DNA of 64,000 nucleotides from assembly GCA_007679095.1 (NCBI GenBank), contig VEFU01000001.1, positions 213,081-277,080 on the forward strand. The letters are read 5' to 3'. Within the stretch, counting starts at the first letter, position 1; the number at the start of each line of letters is the position of its first letter. The position numbers were made by a program, and so were the translations under genes. Shown here piece after piece: positions 36,271 to 46,284 of this stretch. The DNA is from Paenibacillus bovis (lineage in GTDB: Bacteria > Bacillota > Bacilli > Bacillales > Bacillaceae_C). The notes under the pieces are model-generated. The model was not told where the DNA came from, did no database searches, and saw only the letters and a list, made by a program, of their open reading frames with translations.

Positions 36271-37752
36271 TCATTTTTCCCCTAATACAGCATCCGTATA
36301 TATTGTTGGATTCATTAATGTATTTGCAGCATCTTCTACATAAGGAGCTAATAGTTCGGCACCTACTCCTAGTGCAATCGTTAAAATCCCAAGAATTACA
36401 CATGGTATGATTAATCCTTTTTTTAAGGGGACCTCATCTTCAATGCTAATAATCGTTTCTCCCCAAAAAGAATTTAAGAATACACGGAGGAGGGAATAAA
36501 GTACAAAAATACTAGAAATAAAAGCTAGAGCTAGTAATATATAATTGCCTCCCTCAACAGCACCTTGTCCCACCAATATTTTTCCTATAAAACCACTAAA
36601 TGGCGGAATACCTGTTAATGAAAGCATGACAATAAAGAACAACCAACCTAACAATGGATAATTCCCTATAAGACCACTCATTCTATCTATTCTTGGTGTG
36701 CTAGTTAAGGCAATTACTGTTCCACCTATTAAGAATAACAATGCCTTGACTACCATGTCATGTATAAGATAGTAGATAGATCCTTCTATTGCACTTTGTG
36801 TTGCTACAGATAAACCTACCAAAATAAACCCTACTGCTATCACAACATTAAATGAGATTATTTGGCGAATATCCTTATATGCAATTGCTCCTATACTTCC
36901 ACCAATTAAAGTAATTGCAGCCATTACCCCTATTAACGTATGAGTGATATCAGGTTCATGATAAAACAATAGAGTAAAAGTCCGGAATAATGCATATATC
37001 CCTACTTTTGTTAGCAATGCACCAAACAGTGCCGCAATTGCTGTTGGTGGCGCACTATAAGACCCTGGTAACCAAAAGTATAATAATAGTCCCGCCTTTA
37101 AACTAAAGACAACGAGAAACAATATACTAATAACAGTTAATATTGGTGTTTGTCCCGACTCTGCAATCCGAGCAGACAAATGAGCCATATTTAATGTTCC
37201 TAATGCTCCATATATATACGCAATTGCAACGAGAAACAACCAAGACGATAACACATTAATTGCAACATATTTAATAGATGCTCGTAATTGTCTTTTTGTT
37301 CCTCCAAATACTACTAGTACATATGATGCAAGAAGCATTACTTCGAAACAAACATACAGGTTGAAAATATCTCCAGTTAAGAAGGAACCATGAACACCGG
37401 CTACAAGGAAAAACACAAATGGATAAAAGAACATTTTTTCACTATGTGTATTCATTGCAGTGAAGGAATATAGTAAACAAACAGCTGTTACGATACTTGA
37501 CGTTAATACAAGCAACATAGCAAATGAATCTGCAACAAAGAGAATGCCAAACGGTGGCTTCCATCCACTGAAGTCAAGTCTCAGTATTCCATCTGTTTGA
37601 ATACGATTCAATATAATGACACTAATACATGCAGTTACAATAATTGACCCAATACTTACCCATCTTTGTGTCCGGATAAATTTGCGTAAAAATATCAATA
37701 TGATTCCGGTTAATAATGGGATTATCATTGGTAAAACAATTATATTATTCAT
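36271..37752 (-). CDS. mrpD: Na+/H+ antiporter subunit MrpD
   Basis: 493 aa, 13-14 helices, homologous to complex I NuoM/NuoN. Key features: the helix-5 Glu in DIFNLYVCFEVMLLASYVL, a channel Lys in FSLKAGLLLYFWLPGSYSAPP, and GLSGIPPFSGF-like end. It forms one of the ion-translocating channels of the complex. It overlaps mrpC by 8 bp. Confidence 0.95.
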   Translation of the reverse strand: MNNIIVLPMIIPLLTGIILIFLRKFIRTQRWVSIGSIIVTACISVIILNRIQTDGILRLDFSGWKPPFGILFVADSFAMLLVLTSSIVTAVCLLYSFTAMNTHSEKMFFYPFVFFLVAGVHGSFLTGDIFNLYVCFEVMLLASYVLVVFGGTKRQLRASIKYVAINVLSSWLFLVAIAYIYGALGTLNMAHLSARIAESGQTPILTVISILFLVVFSLKAGLLLYFWLPGSYSAPPTAIAALFGALLTKVGIYALFRTFTLLFYHEPDITHTLIGVMAAITLIGGSIGAIAYKDIRQIISFNVVIAVGFILVGLSVATQSAIEGSIYYLIHDMVVKALLFLIGGTVIALTSTPRIDRMSGLIGNYPLLGWLFFIVMLSLTGIPPFSGFIGKILVGQGAVEGGNYILLALAFISSIFVLYSLLRVFLNSFWGETIISIEDEVPLKKGLIIPCVILGILTIALGVGAELLAPYVEDAANTLMNPTIYTDAVLGEK

Positions 37753-38083
37753 CCTGCATTCCTCTTAATGTTTCCAAATTATCTGCCCCAACATCACGAT
37801 ATGTACGATATGCTAACACTAGGAATAAGGCTGTAACTGCAAAGCCAATTACGATTGATGTTAGAATAAGCGCTTGTGGAAGAGCATCCGTATATTTATT
37901 TTCTAATTCCCCTAAGAGTGGAACTGTGCCTGTCTTTAAACCACCCATTGTCATAATTAATAAATGGGCAGCATGAGATAAAATTGCTGTTCCAATTATC
38001 ACTCGTATAAAACTTTTAGAGAGGATTAAATATGTAGCAACTGTCACCAAGACCCCTGCTAGGATTATGATCATTGTTTCCAT
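37745..38083 (-). CDS. mrpC: Na+/H+ antiporter subunit MrpC
   Basis: 112 aa, three helices, NuoK-like. The motif DALPQALILTSIVIGFAVTA is diagnostic. It starts 3 bp after mrpB. Confidence 0.94.
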   Translation of the reverse strand: METMIIILAGVLVTVATYLILSKSFIRVIIGTAILSHAAHLLIMTMGGLKTGTVPLLGELENKYTDALPQALILTSIVIGFAVTALFLVLAYRTYRDVGADNLETLRGMQDE

Positions 38084-38086
38084 TCA

Positions 38087-38509
38087 TTACACATCCTCAC
38101 TTATGCTTAAAATTATCGTAACTACTACACCTACTACAACTAATGCGACCCCTAATTCAAATAGTGTAACGGTCGCAAAACTTATCTTCCCAAGAACAGG
38201 TACTTCCACGTAAGTATGTGTCTGGGTAAGAAAAGGTACTTTAAAGAATAAGGAGCCCACCCCTGTCCCAACAGCGATAAACGCTCCTAATGCTGCAATT
38301 TTCTTAAAATCAAACGGTATCCCTTTCTGAATGGTTTCAATATCGAAAGCTAAGCAAAGGAGAACAATCGCTGAAGCCAATACTAAGCCCCCAATAAAAC
38401 CTCCACCAGGACTGTGATGACCGGAGAGAAATAAATAAATAGCTAACGTCAAAATGATAAATACAACAACTTTCGTTACTGTTTGTAAAATGACATCATT
38501 GATCTTCAA
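38087..38509 (-). CDS. mrpB: Na+/H+ antiporter subunit MrpB
   Basis: About 140 aa, four helices, with HHSPGGGFIGGLVLASA and the C-terminal LFELGVALVVVGVVVTI characteristic of MrpB. TTG 38509 follows AAAGGAG by 9 nt and gives the usual N-terminus KINDVILQTVTK; the longer frame reading to 38557 lies inside mrpA and is rejected. It overlaps mrpA by 14 bp. Confidence 0.92.
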   Translation of the reverse strand: MKINDVILQTVTKVVVFIILTLAIYLFLSGHHSPGGGFIGGLVLASAIVLLCLAFDIETIQKGIPFDFKKIAALGAFIAVGTGVGSLFFKVPFLTQTHTYVEVPVLGKISFATVTLFELGVALVVVGVVVTIILSISEDV

Positions 38510-40907
38510 TTTTTTTTTCTCCTTTCCCAGTCTTATACTTAATAATGGTGTAGACACCTAACCCACCAATTAACAATACAACTACTTCTAGCATCGTATC
38601 AAAGGCACGGAAATCGCCGAGTATGACGTTTACTATATTTCTTCCCCCAGCAAGTTCATATGCATTTTCAAAGAATGATGAAATAGAAGTGAATAATTTA
38701 CCACTTTTAACGGAAAGTGCAACAAGTACAAAGATTAATCCTACAGAGATAGAAATAATCAAATTAACAAGCTTATTTTTCTTTGTTGTTTTCTCCTTTT
38801 CCCACTCCGGTAAGAAGTAAAAACATAATAAGAAAAGAGCTGTAGATACTGTCTCCACTACCAACTGTGTTAACGCTAAATCCGGTGCACGGAAGACGAC
38901 AAAGAAAATAGCTACGGAATAACCTAACACACTATTTAATAAAATGGCTATTAGCCGTGATTTTGCAAATAAGATAGATATTCCCGCAATTACCATAACG
39001 ATCATGATAATCCATTCATAAGCCCTAATGTTGGCATCGTTTGTCATGTCGAATTGAAAAGCCTCTGATGCAATAAACGTGCCTCCAACTGTGATGATTA
39101 GAAATAAAAAGATATAAATCAAGTAATCACGGAGGTAACCTGTCATATATTTTTTCGTTATATAGGATGAAAATCTTTCGGTACTTTCAAGAGTCCCAGT
39201 AAATAATGTATTAAACGACCAATGTGTAGGGAATAAACGATATATTCCACTCCAATAACGGAAGAAAATATATAACAATGTTCCTACCAAGACAACACCG
39301 ATTGTCATTTTTAGTTCTGTATTAAAACCATGCCAGAAGCTTATATGCTGACCTAGTTCTCCAATTTCAACTAATGTTGGATATATACTAGCCATTGCAG
39401 GTCGTAAAATATAGTCTCCCAATACGTTTGGAAATAAAAAGATGACTATAACTAAAGTTCCCAAAATGATAGGTGAAATTAGCATTCCAATAGGAGCTTC
39501 ATGCGCTTCACGTTCTAACTTTTGTGGCTGATAAGGACCAAAGAAAGTCTTGAACACAAAAATCATGCAATAAACAAATGTTAATATACTACCTACCCAT
39601 GCAATAATTGGGAAAAGAATACCCCAAGTTTCTAGAGAAAAAATATCAAGTTCTGCCACTTTTATCACTGCTGTAAAAAACATCTCTTTACTTAAGAAAC
39701 CATTAAATGGCGGTAATCCTGCCATTGAAAAGCTACCTATTAATGCTACTGTAAATGTTACAGGCATTAGTGCCATAAGTCCGCCAAGTTTTCGTACATC
39801 ACGTGTACCAACCTCATGGTCTACTATTCCGACAACCATAAATAGTGCACCTTTAAAGGTGGAATGGTTAATTAAGTGGAATAATGCCGCAAAGGTAGCT
39901 TGTGTATATATGACTGATTGTGAACTTGCTCCGAAGTAAAGAGCTACAGATCCAATACCAAACAAACTCATAATTAAACCAAGCTGACTAACCGTTGAAT
40001 ATGCTAGTAATGCTTTTAAATCGGTTTGTCGAATCGCATTAAATGAACCCCATAACATGGTGAAGATTCCAACTACACTAATAATCCAAAACCAAGCTTC
40101 TTCACCTGCGAACACAGGAGTAAAACGAGCAACTACATAAATACCTGCCTTTACCATTGTTGCGGAATGGAGATAAGCACTAACTGGGGTTGGTGCTTCC
40201 ATCGCATCTGGTAACCAAATATGGAAAGGAAATTGTGCTGACTTTGTAAATGCGCCTAGAAGAATCAATAACATTGTAGGAATAAACAACGGATGATCTG
40301 TAATTAGGCTAATATTGGCTATTATCTCTCTTACACTAAATGTATCTGTCATGATATACATCATGATAAAACCAATAAGCATAGCGATACCGCCAGTAAC
40401 GGTAATTAACATTGCCTTTTGTGCTCCGTTTCTGGATCCTTTACGGTGATACCAGAATGCAATTAATAAAAAGGAAGAAATACTTGTTAATTCCCAAAAT
40501 ACATACAGCACCATTAAGTTATCCGAGAAGACCACACCAAGCATTGCACCCATGAAAAGTAATAAATAAATATAAAAATGCTGTAGTGATTCCTTTGACG
40601 ATAAATAATAGATGGAATATAAGATAACAAGACTTCCTACACCGGTAATTAATAGCCCAAAGATCAAACTAAGTCCGTCTAGATAGGTAGTAAAATCAAT
40701 TCCATAAGCCGGAATCCACTCCATAGTGTTTAAATATGTATTACCTTTGGCTACATTAGGAATATACCGACAAAGAACGATAAACAAGAATACTGGAACA
40801 ACTAGTACGAACCAGCCAATATGTACTCTAGAAAATCTTTTATGAAAGAATGGAATAAGTACAGCAGCAATAAAAGGAATCATGATCGCGAAATTAATAT
40901 TAAACAA
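38496..40907 (-). CDS. mrpA: Na+/H+ antiporter subunit MrpA
   Basis: 803 aa, about 20 helices, NuoL-like core plus the C-terminal MrpA/MBH extension. Visible: the helix-5 Glu in LMVLYVFWELTSISSFLLIAF, HSATMVKAGIYVVARFTPVF, and DLALTQLVVETVSTALFLL in the C-terminal part. It starts at TTG 40907, 7 nt after GGAGG. It is the first gene of mrpABCDEFG, which exchanges cytoplasmic Na+ for external H+ and underlies growth at high pH and salinity. Confidence 0.95.
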   Translation of the reverse strand: MFNINFAIMIPFIAAVLIPFFHKRFSRVHIGWFVLVVPVFLFIVLCRYIPNVAKGNTYLNTMEWIPAYGIDFTTYLDGLSLIFGLLITGVGSLVILYSIYYLSSKESLQHFYIYLLLFMGAMLGVVFSDNLMVLYVFWELTSISSFLLIAFWYHRKGSRNGAQKAMLITVTGGIAMLIGFIMMYIMTDTFSVREIIANISLITDHPLFIPTMLLILLGAFTKSAQFPFHIWLPDAMEAPTPVSAYLHSATMVKAGIYVVARFTPVFAGEEAWFWIISVVGIFTMLWGSFNAIRQTDLKALLAYSTVSQLGLIMSLFGIGSVALYFGASSQSVIYTQATFAALFHLINHSTFKGALFMVVGIVDHEVGTRDVRKLGGLMALMPVTFTVALIGSFSMAGLPPFNGFLSKEMFFTAVIKVAELDIFSLETWGILFPIIAWVGSILTFVYCMIFVFKTFFGPYQPQKLEREAHEAPIGMLISPIILGTLVIVIFLFPNVLGDYILRPAMASIYPTLVEIGELGQHISFWHGFNTELKMTIGVVLVGTLLYIFFRYWSGIYRLFPTHWSFNTLFTGTLESTERFSSYITKKYMTGYLRDYLIYIFLFLIITVGGTFIASEAFQFDMTNDANIRAYEWIIMIVMVIAGISILFAKSRLIAILLNSVLGYSVAIFFVVFRAPDLALTQLVVETVSTALFLLCFYFLPEWEKEKTTKKNKLVNLIISISVGLIFVLVALSVKSGKLFTSISSFFENAYELAGGRNIVNVILGDFRAFDTMLEVVVLLIGGLGVYTIIKYKTGKGEKKIEDQ

Positions 40908-41456
40908 AGCTTAACCTCCAATAGCATTCGTGTCGTGTATCCTTATAAGGGTTTTGTATCTCTTACAAAACCTAAATTGAATATAAATGCAGATTTTAAG
41001 ATATTTCTTATGAAAGACAATGTTACTTGCCTGAATTTTATCAAAATCGGTCAATATTGAAGGTTGACTCTTCTATAGCTCATCATCATAATAAATAGCT
41101 ATAAGATAACCAAACAAACTGACAGAAATATGTAAAATGATTTTAATTGGAATTTGTAACAAAAGTGGGGTACCCACAAGCGTAATGGGTATAAAACTTT
41201 AGATGAGTAACAACTAAAAGATAAGTATACTTTGGTTTTCTCTTAGTAAAATTATACACTATGGTTATTTCATCTGCACATTTGAAGAACGTGAACCTGA
41301 ATCATTTTGGACAATTTTATAACATCTTTCATACAATAGTTATTAACATATTGAAACAATTGATGTTATTGTATATAATGAATTGGTTTTTTAATGATTA
41401 AATAAAATTGGATATCTATAAAAAGGGCACTATATTACAAGAGGTGGGAATCGGCA
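40908..41456. promoter_or_regulatory. Divergent intergenic region with the usp promoter
   Basis: For the + strand gene at 41457 a textbook sigma-A promoter is visible: TTGAAA (41351-41356), 17 bp, TATAAT (41374-41379). The leftward mrp promoter was not pinned down; the stretch 40920-41340 has small inverted repeats (for example GGGTACCC) but no ORF or RNA gene that can be supported. Confidence 0.75.
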
Positions 41457-42128
41457 ATGAAAAAAACAAAGGGTCGTATGGATGAAAGTATACTAGTATG
41501 TGTCTACTACGGTCCAAATGGCGAACGACTAATTAAACGTGGTCATAAAATGGCAAGTATTATGGATTGTCCCGTCTATATTTTAACCGTAGATCCACTT
41601 CCATATGATGAATTTGACGCTGAAAGATCAGGTTATATTGAACGCTGGAAAGAGCTCTCAGAGGAATTGGGAGTAGAAGAATTTATTCTTCTAGATAATG
41701 AAAAGCGCCCACCGGCAAAGGCAATTGCTTCCATTGCTCACAAATATAACATCACACAAATCGTAATCGGGCAGACTCCGCAAAACCGTTGGGAAGAGAT
41801 TACGAAAGGTTCTTTCGCAAATGTGCTTATGCGTGCTATGTCATTTGTTGATATTCATATTGTATCCATGGACCGCTCTTTAAACACAGAGGAAGAGGAT
41901 ACATATGAAAAAGGAGTACGTAGTTATGTGTTAAAAGACGATGAGGGATATCGTTTAAGCTTTACATGCCAAAAGAATAATCATTTAGAAGGTATTTTTT
42001 ACAAAGAAATTGGCACAGATTTTAACAATGGCATTTTCAAGTTTGTACTGGATGGAAAACCTGTCCAAGTACATGTGACGGAAGATAGAATAAAAGAACC
42101 AGATAAAATTCCAAACAAACCACAATAA
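41457..42128 (+). CDS. Universal stress protein (KdpD-type Usp domain) with extra C-terminal domain
   Basis: 223 aa cytosolic protein. The N-terminal about 140 residues are a Usp fold: ILVCVYYGPNGERLIKRGHKMA, YNITQIVIGQTPQNRWEEITKGS and VDIHIV, the pattern of the Usp domain in KdpD sensor kinases. The C-terminal 80 residues form a separate beta-rich domain that is not recognised. No kinase part is present. The strong promoter suggests constitutive, high expression. Possible roles in K+/c-di-AMP or stress sensing are inference. Confidence 0.78.
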   Translation: MKKTKGRMDESILVCVYYGPNGERLIKRGHKMASIMDCPVYILTVDPLPYDEFDAERSGYIERWKELSEELGVEEFILLDNEKRPPAKAIASIAHKYNITQIVIGQTPQNRWEEITKGSFANVLMRAMSFVDIHIVSMDRSLNTEEEDTYEKGVRSYVLKDDEGYRLSFTCQKNNHLEGIFYKEIGTDFNNGIFKFVLDGKPVQVHVTEDRIKEPDKIPNKPQ

Positions 42129-42167
42129 AAAGGTCAGGATGTTTCATCATCCTGACCTTTATTTTTT
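42127..42167. terminator. Bidirectional terminator
   Basis: AAAGGTCAGGATG and CATCCTGACCTTT form a 13-bp stem with a 5-nt loop, followed by ATTTTTTAAT on the + strand. It overlaps the 3' end of the convergent EcsC-family gene. Confidence 0.9.
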
Positions 42168-42868
42168 AATATTCGCATCCTATAAACATTCATTGCAGTT
42201 TCCCCAAGGTGATCAAGCAAATTATAATTTGCATATGCTCCTACTACAGCACCAATTCCAGGTACTAACTGCAACATTTTCACGAAATCAATATAATCAC
42301 GATATTCTTGCTGGAATTGTCGCCAATCCATGTCCATTAGTCCCTGTTTCTCTTGTTCCCAATTAGCGATAATATGAAATGTTTCTTTCCTTTTTTCATC
42401 ACTTGAAAAAGCCAGCTGGAACACATGAAGGAGAAATAATCGTTCCTCATATTCATCCGTATCAAAGCCATAAATTGTTGCCGCATCAAATAAAAACTTC
42501 ATCTTTATGGAAAGTAAAAGAGGAAAGTCTGCAAGACCAAGCAAGATTCCACCCGCTCCTGTCCCGGCGCCTTCTACAACTGCCGTTTTTCGATATGTCG
42601 ATAACTTTTCCTTAAATAAACGGTCACGCTCATACAGACTATAGCCGCCTGCTTGATTTTTATTCGTCGTAACATTAGAGCCGACAAGCGTTACTTTCAC
42701 CATATTTTTAATTGCATCCGTTACAATATTATGAGCCTTTTCAGGAATAAGAGCGTTCACTTTCGTTTGAGCGTTTTTGGAAATACGATTTAAAAGACCA
42801 GATTTTTTAAACATTTTCTTCTTCCATACATCGAGCTCATCTACTACCATTTCTCGGTATTCACTCAT
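42134..42868 (-). CDS. EcsC-family protein
   Basis: About 244 aa. The Gly-rich hydrophobic hairpin AVVEGAGTGAGGILLGLADFPLLL (shown here in part, about residues 95-118) and the C-terminal VPGIGAVVGAYANYNLL identify the EcsC family. These are membrane-associated proteins named after the third Ecs gene of B. subtilis; molecular role unknown. Two ATGs (42877, 42868) are possible; 42868 has better spacing to GAGAGGG. It is single, not with ecsAB. Confidence 0.8.
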   Translation of the reverse strand: MSEYREMVVDELDVWKKKMFKKSGLLNRISKNAQTKVNALIPEKAHNIVTDAIKNMVKVTLVGSNVTTNKNQAGGYSLYERDRLFKEKLSTYRKTAVVEGAGTGAGGILLGLADFPLLLSIKMKFLFDAATIYGFDTDEYEERLFLLHVFQLAFSSDEKRKETFHIIANWEQEKQGLMDMDWRQFQQEYRDYIDFVKMLQLVPGIGAVVGAYANYNLLDHLGETAMNVYRMRILKNKGQDDETS

Positions 42869-42949
42869 CCATTTCACCCTCTCACTACAAGGGTATACGC
42901 TTTTATACCTGAAAAGGATTCGTCTAAATGTAAAGCGGTGGTAGGAAAA

Positions 42950-43990
42950 TCAACTCGTTAATTCCTTCTTGTTTACAACAATTTCTTTAATAGCCGTTAC
43001 AGCATCATCCATATTCTGAACAGAAACGGTTATTTTGTTTATCTTTGAATATTGGGATGATGAATGTTGATAACGTGGGTCATAATAATATTCAAGGAGT
43101 AACCGGACCGCTACTGAAAATTCCTCATTCAGTAATGCCTTTTGGATTTCAGCTGCAATTGGTGTATGAATTCGCGATTTAATCCGTTGGAAGGCCTCCA
43201 TACACTCTTCTTTAAATTCCCATGGACGATAATCCTCTAAAATATGTTGTACCCTTTCCTCCATAGGCATTTCAACAAATATTTGTGTACCATTTTCTTT
43301 TACATCATAAAATTGTTCTGGAAGAAGCACTTTTCCTATCCGCTTACTTTCCCCTTCGAAAAAGACATAAGGACACTCTTGAATTTCTTGGAGCTTTTCT
43401 ACTAATAATGCATCAAAGGTCTTTTGGTTGTTAGGATCTAAACCAATTTGTCCAAAAATTGATCCCCGATGGTTGGCCATAACTTCAAAATCTAGAACAG
43501 GATACCCTTCCTGCTCCAATCTTTGTAAAATAGTTGTCTTTCCTGTACCTGTATAGCCATTAAGAATATAAGCTTTTGGTTTTAATACTAGTGTATCTAG
43601 CTGTTCTACTACCCATTTTCTATAAGCACGAAATCCACCATCAAGCCGATGTACATGAATCTTCATTAAATCAAGAACCGTCGCCGCAGTCCTGCTTCTC
43701 ATTCCACCGCGCCAGCAAAAGACAGTTTTTTCTCCCTCGATTTGTTTGAAGGATTTGATAAATGCCGGGAGCTTTGCAGAAAATATCTTTAGCCCACGTT
43801 CCTCAGCAGCTTCCGGGCCAATTTTTTTATAGATTATGCCTACCTCAGCTCTTTCTTCATCCGTGAAAATAGGAATGTTCATACTGCCTGGGACAGTAGA
43901 ATCCTTATATTCAGACGGTGACCGTACATCAATCATCGTCATCCGTCTTTTTTCAGCTACTAATTCTTCAATTGTTATATCGCTGAACAC
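42950..43990 (-). CDS. mnmH: tRNA 2-selenouridine synthase (MnmH/SelU)
   Basis: 346 aa. An N-terminal rhodanese domain with the catalytic Cys92 in VFCWRGGMRS is followed by a P-loop domain (GYTGTGKT, about 145-152). The enzyme replaces sulfur by selenium in 2-thiouridine at the wobble position of tRNAs for Lys, Glu and Gln, using selenophosphate. Its donor synthase SelD is encoded 2.3 kb upstream on the same strand. The start is GTG 43990 after GGTGGGGAG. Confidence 0.93.
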   Translation of the reverse strand: MFSDITIEELVAEKRRMTMIDVRSPSEYKDSTVPGSMNIPIFTDEERAEVGIIYKKIGPEAAEERGLKIFSAKLPAFIKSFKQIEGEKTVFCWRGGMRSRTAATVLDLMKIHVHRLDGGFRAYRKWVVEQLDTLVLKPKAYILNGYTGTGKTTILQRLEQEGYPVLDFEVMANHRGSIFGQIGLDPNNQKTFDALLVEKLQEIQECPYVFFEGESKRIGKVLLPEQFYDVKENGTQIFVEMPMEERVQHILEDYRPWEFKEECMEAFQRIKSRIHTPIAAEIQKALLNEEFSVAVRLLLEYYYDPRYQHSSSQYSKINKITVSVQNMDDAVTAIKEIVVNKKELTS

Positions 43991-44017
43991 TCGTTCTCCC
44001 CACCTTTTTTAAAACCA

Positions 44018-46216
44018 TTAATGTAACAACCCAGATTCTTTCGATTTTTTCATTAATATTGCTGTCTTTTTATTAATTACTTCTTTAAAGAAAGTACCCA
44101 GCAGGATAAATATTAATCCAAAAACTGCGAGTACTGTCACATCAACAGCTACTCTCCGCCATACAATTCCACCTACTGCTTCCCTCATTAAATCCACGGC
44201 ATACGTAAAAGGAAGGAACGGACTTATCATTTGAAAGAAGGTAGGAAGTAATGGAACCGGATATGTTCCACCCGAACCAGCAATTTGCAGGACTAACATA
44301 ACGATAGCAATTGCCTTACCTACATTTCCAAATACAGAGACTAAAGTGTATACAATTATCATAAAAACAAGACTTATGAATAAACCAAAAACAATCATCC
44401 AAAATGGTTCCTTTGCAGAAACTCCTAATAAAACTAGGTCACCAGAGGTTACAATTAATGTTTGCAGAAAGCCAATTACCATAAAAGTTAAAAGGCGACC
44501 AAAATATATTTCTTTCGTTTTAAATAATTGCGGATTTTTCACATCGACAGAAAGCAGTGAGATTAACAATAACCCCCCAACCCAAATCGCAAGAACCGTA
44601 TAGAAAGGTGTCATTCCTGTTCCATAATTTTCTATTGGAAAAAGTTTATTTTCATCAAGAAAGACAGGCTCCTCAAAAAAGCTCCTTTCCGCATCTGGAT
44701 TATTTTGCAGAAGTTGGATAATTTCATTAATGTCTGTCTCGGCATTTATATTTCTAATTTTTTCAGCAAGTGCGTTGATTTTTTCATTGATAAACGGGAG
44801 TTCTCCCTGAGCATACTCCAGTTTTTCTTTCCCTTCACCCAATTTACCATCCGTGTTATTTAGAACTCTTTCTACTTCAGGTAACGTACTTTGGATTTCT
44901 ACTAGAACCCCTTTTACACCTGATAAAGTTTCTTTCGCCTTAGCTACTTCATTTAACACAGTAGGTTCAATTACTTTTTTATATTCTTTAACAAATTCAT
45001 CTATTTTTATAGATGCATTCGCTGATAAATCATGGAGTTGCTGTATTGTCTCTTTAATTTCCTCTTCTTTGTCTTTTAGGTATTGGTTTGCATTGGTTAC
45101 GTCTTCTTGTGCTTGTTGTAAATTAGTTTTTAACGCTGCTATCTTTTCAAGCGCGTTGTCTAATTGTTCATTGTTTAAGGAATTCGCAGGTGGATTTTCC
45201 TGCTCAGGACTTTCAGGTTGTTGCTTATTTATATCTTTTAATTGATTTAAAGATGATTCAATTGTTTCCAGTGTTTGAATACTGTCACTTAATTGATTTT
45301 GAAGATTATTATATATATCATCTCCCTTACTTAGATCAATACTAGAATTTTGCACTTTACTTAGGAAGTCATTAATATCTTGAGTGGTTTTTTGAACCTT
45401 TTCCAAATCCTCTTTAATTCTTGGAGCCATCTCATTTAATCTGTTTTCAGTTTCTGTTAAGAAGTCTGTTGTTTTATTAATTGTATCAAGGCCATTATTT
45501 GTTAAGGTCTTTGCTTCAGGAAGCATTCCCTGAGCTTTGTCAATGACTGATTGTGCTGAAGTAGCATCTGTGATTGTTTCATTAAGCAGTCTCTTTATTT
45601 CCGGCAAATCTTGCTCCAACGTAAAAATATATTCTTCAATTTTTTTGATATCCGGTAAGTTGCCTTCTAATTCAATACCAAGTTCATTAAATAAATCAAA
45701 TATTACGCCATTTACTGTTGAAATAAACTTGCTACTAATTTGTTCTGCAATAACAGATGCACCTTTTTCAGTGATCTTTGGAGATACCGAGTTTAACTTT
45801 TCATTTACATAGTACTCCATCTTTGCTTTTTCAGGATGGTCAGAAATAACGGAGGCAAGTTTTTCCGAAAAATCGGGTGGAATGATAACTACAGCAAAAT
45901 AATCGCCATATTCTACTTTCTCCATCGCCTCTTGACGGTCGGTAAAGTGCCACTCCATACTTGGATTATTTTTCAATTCCTGAACTAACTCTTTACCCAC
46001 ATCAATTTCATCATCTCTAACCGTTGCTCCAACATCCTCATTGACGATTGCTATTGGCAAATTCCCAGTTAAAGAGTAAGGATCCCACATTGCTGCAATA
46101 TTAAACCAGGCATATAAGGAAGGAAGAATAATTAATCCTCCAATAATGATTGCAGCAGCCCAGTTTGTAATGGTATTTCGCAAGTCAGTTTTAAAAATAT
46201 TCATGATGTTTTTCAT
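44018..46216 (-). CDS. YhgE/Pip-family membrane protein
   Basis: 732 aa. One N-terminal helix is followed by the Pip N-domain (LPSLYAWFNIAAMWDPY, NLPIAIVNEDVGATV). A 400-residue extracytoplasmic coiled-coil stalk comes next (about 150-530), then five or six C-terminal ABC-2-like helices. The family includes phage-infection protein (Pip) and YueB-like receptors and parts of type VII secretion loci. It sits between selD and mnmH on the same strand with no visible functional link. AAAGGA precedes the ATG. Confidence 0.9.
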   Translation of the reverse strand: MKNIMNIFKTDLRNTITNWAAAIIIGGLIILPSLYAWFNIAAMWDPYSLTGNLPIAIVNEDVGATVRDDEIDVGKELVQELKNNPSMEWHFTDRQEAMEKVEYGDYFAVVIIPPDFSEKLASVISDHPEKAKMEYYVNEKLNSVSPKITEKGASVIAEQISSKFISTVNGVIFDLFNELGIELEGNLPDIKKIEEYIFTLEQDLPEIKRLLNETITDATSAQSVIDKAQGMLPEAKTLTNNGLDTINKTTDFLTETENRLNEMAPRIKEDLEKVQKTTQDINDFLSKVQNSSIDLSKGDDIYNNLQNQLSDSIQTLETIESSLNQLKDINKQQPESPEQENPPANSLNNEQLDNALEKIAALKTNLQQAQEDVTNANQYLKDKEEEIKETIQQLHDLSANASIKIDEFVKEYKKVIEPTVLNEVAKAKETLSGVKGVLVEIQSTLPEVERVLNNTDGKLGEGKEKLEYAQGELPFINEKINALAEKIRNINAETDINEIIQLLQNNPDAERSFFEEPVFLDENKLFPIENYGTGMTPFYTVLAIWVGGLLLISLLSVDVKNPQLFKTKEIYFGRLLTFMVIGFLQTLIVTSGDLVLLGVSAKEPFWMIVFGLFISLVFMIIVYTLVSVFGNVGKAIAIVMLVLQIAGSGGTYPVPLLPTFFQMISPFLPFTYAVDLMREAVGGIVWRRVAVDVTVLAVFGLIFILLGTFFKEVINKKTAILMKKSKESGLLH

Positions 46217-46284
46217 ATATTTTAGTCCTTTATGAAGTTATCTTGTTATTGTATAAATTATAGTTAAGAATAGGTATTATTTTT

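Noticed and set aside
44018..46216. Type VII secretion locus
   Set aside because: YhgE-like proteins occur in such loci, but no EssC, EsxA or WXG100 gene is present here.
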